A stretch of DNA of 6,667 nt, from contig JAUJLZ010000014.1 of NCBI GenBank assembly GCA_030447125.1, positions 1,330-7,996 of the forward strand. The letters are read 5' to 3'. Made by a program: the position numbers and the translations under genes. The DNA comes from Acidimicrobiales bacterium. Lineage in GTDB: Bacteria > Actinomycetota > Acidimicrobiia > Acidimicrobiales > CADCSY01. Positions 1 to 5,558 of this stretch are shown piece after piece; the first letter of the stretch is position 1; the number at the start of each line of letters is the position of its first letter. Below the pieces are notes generated by a model that was not told where the DNA came from, did no database searches, and worked only from the letters and a program-made list of their open reading frames with translations.

Positions 1-1067
1 CGGGTGGCGGCCAGGGAGAACTGCGCCAGGCGGGCGGTCCCGGCAGCGACGAGCTGGGCCCGCAGCGCGCGGTCGTCGGCCACCCGAGCCACGGCTGAGG
101 CGACCAGGGCCGACTCCTTGGTGGCCAGGGTCAGGCCGGCGTCGGCCAGGGTCTCGGGCACGGCGGCGGCGGCGTAGGCCACGATGGGCACCCGGTGGTG
201 CATGGCCTCCAGCAGGGGCACGCAGAAGCCCTCGTGCTCGGAGGCGCACACGAACACGTCGGCGGCCCGGTAGTGGGCGGCCAACTCCGTGGGACTGACC
301 GATCCGGTGAGCTCGACGGCGTCCTCCAAGCCGAGGCGGGCGACGAAGGCCCGCAGGGCGGCCAGGTACGTTTCCGACGACGACCCCCCCACGATCCGCA
401 GCCGGGCGCCGGGGCCGTGGATCTGGCGGTGCGCGGCGAAGGCCTTGACCAGGTCGTGCTGGGCCTTGTGGGGGGCCACCCGGCCCACGAAGAGCCAGGC
501 CGTTCCCCCCGCCGAAGCGCAGCGGAGCCGGTCGACGTGGGTGTCGACCACGGCCGGGTCGCCGGTGTCGAAGGCGGCCACGTCGACCAGCACGGGGACC
601 ACCTCGCTGCGGCGGTAGTGGAGCGCGACCAGCTCGGCCTCGTTGTAGCGACTGACGGCGATGCCGGCTGTCGCCCGCTCGGCCATGGCGGCCAGCTGGG
701 CCCGGCCCCAGCGCAGGCCGTGGATGATGCCCGGCTCCCAGGCCGCGAAGAAGCGCTCGGGGGTGATGTTGTGGTGATTGACCACGAGGGCCTCGGGACG
801 CCCGAGCACGAAGTCGGCCACCACCGAGCCGATGGCCGTCTGGTAGACGAGCACGTCGCCTGGTCGGGCCCGGATGCGCCGGCCGTAGTCGCGGAAGTCA
901 TGGCCGCCGGCGGCCATGGTCGGGTGCAGGTGCTCGGCGAAGAGCTCCGACTCGTGGCCCAGCTCCCGGGCCAGGTGCTGAACCTCCAACATGTGGGCCC
1001 CCACCGCCCCGGGCTCGAGCGTGGCCACGAACTGGTGCAACCCTGTTCTCTCGGCGCTGGAGGGCAC
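1..1067 (-). CDS. GT4-family glycosyltransferase, 3'-truncated by window edge
   Basis: Probable retaining glycosyltransferase with a GT-B fold that moves a sugar from a nucleotide-sugar donor to a growing surface glycan in the cytoplasm. I read 355 residues from GTG at 1067 to the window edge; by comparison with its 360-residue neighbour only about 15-20 C-terminal residues are missing. Visible landmarks are an N-terminal Rossmann half starting near HQFVATLEPG (11-20), the interdomain VGRVAPHKAQHD (194-205), the IVGGSSS loop (225-231) and the family's EX7E donor-site motif in EHEGFCVPLLEA, with E279 and E287. The start is uncertain: GTG 1067 has no clear Shine-Dalgarno, while TTG at 1040, just before HQFV, has GAGAG seven bases upstream and matches the paralogue's N-terminus better. 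It lies 41 bp after the preceding glycosyltransferase and is clearly its paralogue, so a tandem duplication is likely. Donor and acceptor cannot be read from sequence. Confidence 0.9.
   Translation of the reverse strand, partial: MPSSAERTGLHQFVATLEPGAVGAHMLEVQHLARELGHESELFAEHLHPTMAAGGHDFRDYGRRIRARPGDVLVYQTAIGSVVADFVLGRPEALVVNHHNITPERFFAAWEPGIIHGLRWGRAQLAAMAERATAGIAVSRYNEAELVALHYRRSEVVPVLVDVAAFDTGDPAVVDTHVDRLRCASAGGTAWLFVGRVAPHKAQHDLVKAFAAHRQIHGPGARLRIVGGSSSETYLAALRAFVARLGLEDAVELTGSVSPTELAAHYRAADVFVCASEHEGFCVPLLEAMHHRVPIVAYAAAAVPETLADAGLTLATKESALVASAVARVADDRALRAQLVAAGTARLAQFSLAAT
172..287. repeat. Direct repeat, copy 1 (inside 3' glycosyltransferase)
   Basis: This 116-base block aligns without gaps to 1326-1441; counting by eye gives 12 mismatches, about 90% identity. 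It encodes the stretch around the EX7E donor-site motif. Another well conserved stretch near 443-495 keeps the same 1154-base offset. The repeat reflects duplication of the gene, not a mobile element. Confidence 0.8.
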
Positions 1068-1093
1068 CTGCTGCCAGTCACGGCCGAAAGAAC

Positions 1094-1116
1094 GGGGAGG
1101 GGGCGGGGTCACAGGG
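1094..1116 (+). other. Four-run G-tract (potential G-quadruplex)
   Basis: The plus strand carries four G-runs: 1094-1097, 1099-1103, 1105-1108 and 1114-1116, with loops of 1, 1 and 5 bases. This satisfies the usual G3+N1-7 quadruplex pattern. The tract spans the stop codon of the first tandem glycosyltransferase and most of the 41-base gap to the second, and it is on the template strand of the operon. The corresponding mRNA segment is C-rich. Confidence 0.5.
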
Positions 1117-2191
1117 ACTCGACCAGGGGGGTGACGGCGGCGGCGAAGCGGGCTCGGGTGGTGGCCAGGTCGAAGTCGGCCAGGCGGCGGCGGCCGGCGG
1201 CGACCAAGCGGTGGCGCAGGGCCGCGTCGGAGGCCACCCGGTGCACGGCGGCGGCCATCGTGGTGGGGGCCTTGGAGGCGAGCACGACCCCGGCCGAGCC
1301 CAGCGTCTCGGGCACGGCCGAGGAGGCGTAGGCCACGATGGGCAAGCCGTGGTGCATGGCCTCGAGCAGGGGGATGCAAAAGCCCTCGTGGTCGGAGGCG
1401 CACACGAACACGTCAGCCGCCTGGTAGTGGGCGGCCAGCTCGCCGTCGCTCACCTCACCCACGATGTCGACGGCGTCGTCGAGTTGCAGGGCCGAGCGGT
1501 AGCGCTGGAGGGCGGTGAGGTAGGCGTGCGACGACGAACCGCCGACCAGGCGCAGACGGGCAGCCGGGTCGTAGACGCGGCGGTAGACGGCCAGGGCCTT
1601 GAGCAGGTCGTGCTGGGCCTTGTTGGGGGCGATGCGACCCACGAACAGCCAGCACGAGCCCGGGCCGGCCTGGTCGTGGAGCCGGGTGAGGGCGTCCTCG
1701 TCCACGCCTTTGTCGTCGAAGCCGGCCAGGTCGATGAGCAGGGGGACCACGGTGGTGCTCCGGTAGCCCAGCGCGTCGAGCTCACCCCGGTTGTAGGCCG
1801 ACACGGCGATGCCGAGCGTGGTGGCCGGGGCCAGGTCGGCCAGCTGCTGGCGCCCGAGGGACAGCTCGGCGCCCACCTGGGGCTCCCACGCCCCGAACAG
1901 CGAGACCGGCGTCAGGTTGTGGTAGTTCACCACCTTGGGCTCGGGCCGCTGGGCCAGGTACTCGGCCATGGCACTGCCCGTCGACGCCTGGTAGACGAAC
2001 ACGGCGGGACCGTCGCCGGCGTAGTCACGGTAGGGGCGGGACGACCCGGCCAGGGCGGGGGCGGCCTCGGCCACGAAGATGTCCGAGCGCACCCCCATCT
2101 CCCGCAGCACGGCCTGGACCTGCAGGGTGTGGTTCCCCACCGCGGTGCGGGGGGCGAAGTTCGGGATGAACTGGTGGACGGCGGCCCTCAC
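1109..2191 (-). CDS. GT4-family glycosyltransferase (paralogue of the next gene)
   Basis: Complete 360-residue glycosyltransferase with a GT-B fold, predicted to act in the cytoplasm on a lipid-linked glycan. The N-terminal half begins HQFIPNFAPRTAVGNHTLQVQ (6-26, split here as a landmark only), a beginning typical of GT4 enzymes in polysaccharide clusters. The C-terminal half carries LFVGRIAPNKAQHD (182-195), RLVGGSSSHAYL (214-225) and the EX7E motif in DHEGFCIPLLEA with E269 and E277, the residues expected to contact the nucleotide-sugar donor. GTG at 2191 is chosen because it overlaps the methyltransferase stop as GTGA, leaves an N-terminus of the right length and removes about 120 upstream codons that are only an out-of-frame shadow of the methyltransferase gene. 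No Shine-Dalgarno is visible, so initiation probably depends on coupling to the upstream gene. Family is secure; the linkage made is unknown. Confidence 0.93.
   Translation of the reverse strand: MRAAVHQFIPNFAPRTAVGNHTLQVQAVLREMGVRSDIFVAEAAPALAGSSRPYRDYAGDGPAVFVYQASTGSAMAEYLAQRPEPKVVNYHNLTPVSLFGAWEPQVGAELSLGRQQLADLAPATTLGIAVSAYNRGELDALGYRSTTVVPLLIDLAGFDDKGVDEDALTRLHDQAGPGSCWLFVGRIAPNKAQHDLLKALAVYRRVYDPAARLRLVGGSSSHAYLTALQRYRSALQLDDAVDIVGEVSDGELAAHYQAADVFVCASDHEGFCIPLLEAMHHGLPIVAYASSAVPETLGSAGVVLASKAPTTMAAAVHRVASDAALRHRLVAAGRRRLADFDLATTRARFAAAVTPLVESL
1326..1441. repeat. Direct repeat, copy 2 (inside first tandem glycosyltransferase)
   Basis: Partner of the block at 172-287, same orientation, with no gap in the alignment and 12 mismatches by eye. 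It covers the codons from the AAHY motif through EX7E to PIVAYA. Confidence 0.8.
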
Positions 2192-3321
2192 CGCCGGCGG
2201 GTGCCGGTCACGGCGAAGCTCGCCGGGCCGAAGAGGGCCTCCTCGATGCGGGCCAGGTTGGCGTTGAGGACGCCCGCGCCCTCGCCTGCCACCGGCTCCA
2301 GGCGCACCGACCGGTCCCCGTCGTGGCGCTCGACGCCGAGCATCCCCCGCCGCTCGAGCAACGCCACCCAGGTGGCGGCGTGCAGCGGGCGCCCGGGGGC
2401 CAGGTCGGCCTCCACCGGATCGACGGAGGCGGTCCAGGCCGAGGGGGTGGTGCCCACCACAGCCACCCGTCCGTCGTCGGCCAGGGCGTGGGCGGCCAGG
2501 TCGGCCAGCTCCAAGATCGAGGCCAGGGGCAGGCGGTCGACGCAGCCGCACAGCACCAACCCGCCCAGCGCAGCTTCGTCGACGCCCCGCAGGTGGGCCA
2601 GGGCCTCGCCCACCCGGGCCTCGAGCCCGCCCGTGGCAGCCGCCTCGGCCAGCTCGGGGTGGGGGTCGATCCCGTAGGCGTCAAGGCCGTCGTCGACCAG
2701 GCGGCGCACCAAGGCGCCATCGCCGCACTCGGCCACCAGCACCCGACCATCGGCCCCGGACAACAGCCCGGCGACCACGTCGTCGAAGGGCGCCACCTGG
2801 GCCGGTCGGGCCACCCGGCGGGCCTCGTCGAGCACGGCGGCGCTGGCCCCGGGCGTGACCGCTTCGAGGGCCTTGACCCTCGCCCCCATGAGCTTGAGGC
2901 TCGCCACGGACGAGGTGGCCAGCTCCGACACCTGGTGGGCCAGGTAGCCCACGTACCACCCCATGAGCTTGCGCAGCCCCCGCTTGACCGGGGCCATCCC
3001 GGGGATGTTCGAGGCGGTGGGCACGTCGATGTCGATGAAGCTGGCCCGGTCGGCGGCGGCCAGCACGGCGTCGAGGTCGTCACCGCTGGCGGCGGCGGGG
3101 GAGAAGCGGGCGAAGACGAGGTCGAGGTCGCGCTCGAGGCCGGGGGGAAAGGCGCCCGAGGCCCGGCGGGCCCGCACTTCGTCCTCGATCTCGCGGACCA
3201 CCTGGTCGAGGTCGAGGGGCTCGGCGTCGAGCGGCTGGGGCTCCGGGGCCCCGGGCACGCTGGCCTCGGGGGCACTGATCGCCGGCTGGGCGGGCTCGGG
3301 GTCCTCGTCGACGTGGGTCAC
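2188..3321 (-). CDS. SAM-dependent methyltransferase-like protein, polysaccharide-modifying type
   Basis: A 377-residue class I methyltransferase-like protein. Residues 1-37 form a Pro/Ala/acidic, probably disordered tail. Residues 38-155 are mostly helical and include GWYVGYLAHQVSEL (121-134), followed by a possible coiled coil; this resembles the N-terminal helical region of methyltransferases found beside polysaccharide exporters. The Rossmann domain follows at about 190-345: strand 1 VLVAECGDG (194-202), the acidic end of strand 2 in YGIDPHP (D219), VGEALAHL (237-244), and RPLHAATWVALLERRG (311-326), which matches the family's conserved 'HP-T--LL--AG' helix. The end, LNANLARIEEALFGPASFAV (352-371), is also family-like. 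Motif I is degenerate: the usual DLGCGxG reads VAECGDG, with Glu for the first Gly and Val for the Asp. It starts at GTG, overlapping the ATPase stop as GTGA, without a Shine-Dalgarno. A role in methylating or capping the exported glycan is inferred; a non-catalytic role is possible. Confidence 0.8.
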   Translation of the reverse strand: MTHVDEDPEPAQPAISAPEASVPGAPEPQPLDAEPLDLDQVVREIEDEVRARRASGAFPPGLERDLDLVFARFSPAAASGDDLDAVLAAADRASFIDIDVPTASNIPGMAPVKRGLRKLMGWYVGYLAHQVSELATSSVASLKLMGARVKALEAVTPGASAAVLDEARRVARPAQVAPFDDVVAGLLSGADGRVLVAECGDGALVRRLVDDGLDAYGIDPHPELAEAAATGGLEARVGEALAHLRGVDEAALGGLVLCGCVDRLPLASILELADLAAHALADDGRVAVVGTTPSAWTASVDPVEADLAPGRPLHAATWVALLERRGMLGVERHDGDRSVRLEPVAGEGAGVLNANLARIEEALFGPASFAVTGTRRR

Positions 3322-4586
3322 CGGGCCGCCGCCGCCGAGTCGGTGAGCCAGGTGGCCACCCCGGCCGGTGCTCCGGCGGGATCGACCGCCAGGCGGCTCA
3401 GGTCGATCTGGATGGGCAGGTTCACCGCCCCCCAGGCCTGGTTGCCGGGGCTGACCACGTCGACGTGCTCGTGCTGCTCGCGCCAGTCGAAGGTGATGCC
3501 CCCCTCCAGACTGTGCACGCCCACGGTGAGGGGGTAGTGGCCCTCCAGCAGGGCCAAGGACTCGACGACGAAGGCGATCTCCCCCTCTCCCTGGAGCGTG
3601 GGCAGGCGATGGCCCGCCGCCCAGGTGTTGATGCCGTAGACGATGTGGCCGTCCTGGCCGTGCAGGGACATCACGAACACGGCGTCGTCGACGGGCTCGA
3701 CCGCCTCGTAGCCCACGCTGACGGTGAGCTTCTCGCCGGTCTTGACGTAGCTGCGTCCCGGCTCGGGGTAGTCGACCGACACGGTGCGGATGCGCACCCG
3801 CTGGTCGTGCTCGGCGACGGTGGAGTCGGTCGACCCGTCGAGGCCGCCCGAGGTGAGCAGGGTGTCGCGAAACACCCGCACGGCCTCGCTGGGCGTGCCG
3901 TGCACCATCATCTTGCCCTGGTCGAGCACCACCGCCCGATCACAGATCTGGCGCACCAGGTCGGCGCCGTGGGTCACGAAGACGATGGTGCGACCTTCGC
4001 GCTGGAAGGTCTTGATGCGGTCGAGGCACTTGCGCTGGAACGACTCGTCACCCACGGCCAGCACCTCGTCGACCAGGAGCACGTCGGGGTCGACGTTGGT
4101 GGCCACCGAGAAGCCCAGGCGCACGTACATGCCCGAGGAGTAGTGCTTGACCTGCTGGTCGATGAACTTCTCCAGCTCGGCGAAGGCCACGATGTCGTCG
4201 AAGCGCTTGGCGATGTCGCGCTTGGACAGCCCGAGGATCGAGCCGTTGAGGAACACGTTCTCCCGCCCGGTGAGGTCGGAGTGGAAGCCCGCGCCCAGCT
4301 CCAGCAGCGAGGCTAGGCGGCCCCGGACCCGGATCTCCCCGGTGGTGGGCTGGAGGATGCCGCCGGTGCACTTGAGCAGGGTGGACTTGCCTGAGCCGTT
4401 GTGGCCGATGAGGCCCACGGTGTGGCCCTCGGCCACGTCGAAGTCGATGTCGCTCAAGGCCCAGAAGTCCACCGGCTTGGCCCGCTTGCGGTGGTGGATG
4501 ACCTTCTCCTTGAGCGACGACTGGCGGTCAGTGCTCAAACGGAAGCGCTTGGAGACGCCGTGCACCTCGATGGCGGGGACGGCCAC
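3318..4586 (-). CDS. wzt: Wzt-type polysaccharide ABC exporter ATPase with C-terminal recognition domain
   Basis: Cytoplasmic ATPase subunit of a lipid-linked polysaccharide ABC exporter, 422 residues. The nucleotide-binding domain (about 4-245) has Walker A GHNGSGKST (61-69), the loop LLELGAGFHSDLTGREN (94-110) typical of the TagH/Wzt/RfbE class, signature YSSGM (149-153), Walker B VLLVDE (169-174) and the switch histidine H206 in FVTHG. All catalytic motifs are intact. After a Gly/Ser/Asp linker (245-262) comes a beta-rich domain (about 263-395) resembling the Wzt C-terminal carbohydrate-binding domain, with landmarks TGEKLTVSVGYEA (283-295), GINTW (318-322) and LLEGHYPLTVGVH (346-358). This tail is absent from short TagH/RfbE-type ATPases and in studied O-antigen systems reads the capped non-reducing end. 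GTG 4586 is supported by GAGGAG eight bases upstream and lies 2 bp after the permease stop. Longer readings of this frame upstream are a shadow of the permease. Substrate unknown. Confidence 0.95.
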   Translation of the reverse strand: MAVPAIEVHGVSKRFRLSTDRQSSLKEKVIHHRKRAKPVDFWALSDIDFDVAEGHTVGLIGHNGSGKSTLLKCTGGILQPTTGEIRVRGRLASLLELGAGFHSDLTGRENVFLNGSILGLSKRDIAKRFDDIVAFAELEKFIDQQVKHYSSGMYVRLGFSVATNVDPDVLLVDEVLAVGDESFQRKCLDRIKTFQREGRTIVFVTHGADLVRQICDRAVVLDQGKMMVHGTPSEAVRVFRDTLLTSGGLDGSTDSTVAEHDQRVRIRTVSVDYPEPGRSYVKTGEKLTVSVGYEAVEPVDDAVFVMSLHGQDGHIVYGINTWAAGHRLPTLQGEGEIAFVVESLALLEGHYPLTVGVHSLEGGITFDWREQHEHVDVVSPGNQAWGAVNLPIQIDLSRLAVDPAGAPAGVATWLTDSAAAAR

Positions 4587-4588
4587 GT

Positions 4589-5482
4589 CTACAGCTCCTC
4601 GGCGAAGTTGGCCTCCAGCCGGCCGAACAGCTTGATGGCCAGTGCCAGCAGGGTGATGGAGGCGAGGCCCACGATCGCCAGGTTGCGGAAGTACCACAGC
4701 GGAGAGGCATCGGGCAGGACGAGGCCGCCGTCGTCGTTGACCACCAGGCCGTAGAGGCTGCGCTGGAACCCGAGCACGATGGAGGTCATGGGGTTGAGCA
4801 AGGGGATGCTCACGGGCAGGCCGCGGCCGCCGAGCACGCCGGCGATGACACCCCAGGGGTACACGATGGGGGTGAGCCAGAACCAGGCCAGCAGGGCCAG
4901 CTCCAGCAGGTGCTGGGTGTCCCGGGCGTAGACGTTGACCGCGGAGAGGAGCACGGCCATGGCCGAGGTGAACAGCAGCAGCACCAGCATGGAGGGGATC
5001 ACCAGCCACACGTAGGCGGGGTCGGGCGTGAGCTGGAAGGCGATCAGGGCCACCACCAACACGATGCCCTGGAGGAAGAAGTGCACGATGTTGGCGCCCA
5101 CGGTGGACAGCGGCAGGATCTCGCGCGGGAAGTAGATCTTGTTCACCAGCGACGAGTTGCCCACGATGGCCCCCGTGGCCGCACCCAGCGACACCGAGAA
5201 GAAGTTCCACGCCAGCAGCCCGGTGAGGAGGAACACGGCGAAGTAGCTGACGCCGGCGCCGAGGATCCCCTCGAAGACGATGAAGAACACCACCAGGTAC
5301 ATGAGCGGGTTCAGCAACGACCAGCAGAAGCCGAGGACGCTGTTCTTGTACTTGACCTTCAGCTCCTTGCGCACCAGGTTTCCCAGCAGCTCCCGGTAGA
5401 CCCAGAGCTGGGTGAGGTGGCGGTAGACGCTGCGCCGAGGGGCGACGACGGTCGTCAGCACTGAGGGGTCGGCGGTGGTCAC
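4589..5482 (-). CDS. wzm: Wzm-type ABC-2 polysaccharide export permease
   Basis: Membrane subunit of the exporter, 297 residues from GTG 5482, close to the usual length of Wzm/TagG/RfbD proteins. After a short polar N-terminus comes the family's amphipathic interface region with YRELLGNLVRKELKVKYKNS (29-48) and LGFCWSLLNPL (50-60), closely matching the ABC-2 consensus. About six hydrophobic segments follow, near 57-74, 80-103, 126-150, 157-182, 190-215 and 264-285. The motif VNKIYFPREILPLS (113-126) between segments two and three is a hallmark of polysaccharide ABC-2 permeases. The short C-terminus ends in ANFAEEL. It is first in the operon, 2 bp ahead of its ATPase. GTG 5482 is preferred because a TANNNT -10 box lies eight bases upstream, suggesting a leaderless mRNA, and no Shine-Dalgarno serves it. 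ATG 5521 (310 residues) is an alternative. Starting at 5602 would overlap the divergent gene. Confidence 0.93.
   Translation of the reverse strand: MTTADPSVLTTVVAPRRSVYRHLTQLWVYRELLGNLVRKELKVKYKNSVLGFCWSLLNPLMYLVVFFIVFEGILGAGVSYFAVFLLTGLLAWNFFSVSLGAATGAIVGNSSLVNKIYFPREILPLSTVGANIVHFFLQGIVLVVALIAFQLTPDPAYVWLVIPSMLVLLLFTSAMAVLLSAVNVYARDTQHLLELALLAWFWLTPIVYPWGVIAGVLGGRGLPVSIPLLNPMTSIVLGFQRSLYGLVVNDDGGLVLPDASPLWYFRNLAIVGLASITLLALAIKLFGRLEANFAEEL
4595..4600 (-). promoter_or_regulatory. Shine-Dalgarno deciding the ATPase start
   Basis: On the minus strand the sequence GAGGAG stands eight bases before GTG 4586, inside the last codons of the permease gene. It is the only strong ribosome-binding site found in the operon and fixes the ATPase start, even though that reading frame stays open much further upstream. 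Confidence 0.7.
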
Positions 5483-5490
5483 GTTCGCTG

Positions 5491-5496
5491 AATCTA
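5491..5496 (-). promoter_or_regulatory. Putative -10 box of the export operon (leaderless)
   Basis: On the minus strand TAGATT fits the actinobacterial -10 pattern TANNNT. It ends eight bases before GTG 5482, so transcription would begin at or next to the start codon, giving a leaderless mRNA. This agrees with the absence of a Shine-Dalgarno there. No convincing -35 hexamer is visible. If real, it favours GTG 5482 over ATG 5521 as the permease start. Confidence 0.45.
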
Positions 5497-5544
5497 CCGC
5501 AGCCCCTTCCCGGCACCCCATCTCGGGGACTGCGCACCACTGGC

Positions 5545-5550
5545 TACCCT
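5545..5550 (+). promoter_or_regulatory. Putative -10 box of the divergent glycosyltransferase (leaderless)
   Basis: TACCCT fits TANNNT and ends eight bases before ATG 5559, the same spacing seen for the opposite promoter. The bases between are CGCCGGGT with no Shine-Dalgarno, so a leaderless transcript is likely. No clear -35 element is visible. Confidence 0.45.
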
Positions 5551-5558
5551 CGCCGGGT

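Larger units (their letters stand above)
5483..5558. promoter_or_regulatory. Divergent intergenic promoter region
   Basis: These 76 bases lie between the two outward-facing start codons and hold both putative -10 boxes, whose inner ends are 48 bases apart. A short CCCC-ATCTC-GGGG inverted repeat (5516-5528) sits roughly midway, but its arms are only four bases and it may be chance. With so little room, any shared regulator bound here could affect both units. No operator for a known regulator was recognised. Confidence 0.6.

Noticed and set aside
131..1081. Minus-strand open frame of 316 residues over the last glycosyltransferase
   Set aside because: Composition is Ser/Pro/Trp/Arg-rich and it is a shifted frame of the glycosyltransferase, whose correct frame shows intact GT4 motifs. 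No frameshift is needed.
1068..1108. Intrinsic terminator between the two tandem glycosyltransferases
   Set aside because: The transcribed sequence is C-rich and shows no stable hairpin followed by a U-run.
1211..2677. Long plus-strand open frames antisense to the operon (also 195-1331, 2323-3537, 3465-4316, 4910-5464)
   Set aside because: Their translations are His/Gly/Val/Gln-rich with no recognisable domain and run across junctions of real genes; they result from the codon bias of high-GC genes on the other strand.
5516..5528. CCCC-ATCTC-GGGG inverted repeat as an operator or terminator
   Set aside because: Arms are only four bases, there is no following T-tract, and such repeats arise often by chance in GC-rich DNA.
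3318..5540. A single 740-residue open frame that could be read as a permease-ATPase relative with a long N-terminal domain
   Set aside because: Its first 300 or so residues are Arg/Pro/Gly/His-rich low-complexity translation of the permease gene in the wrong frame. The permease itself is intact in another frame, and a Shine-Dalgarno marks the ATPase start at 4586.
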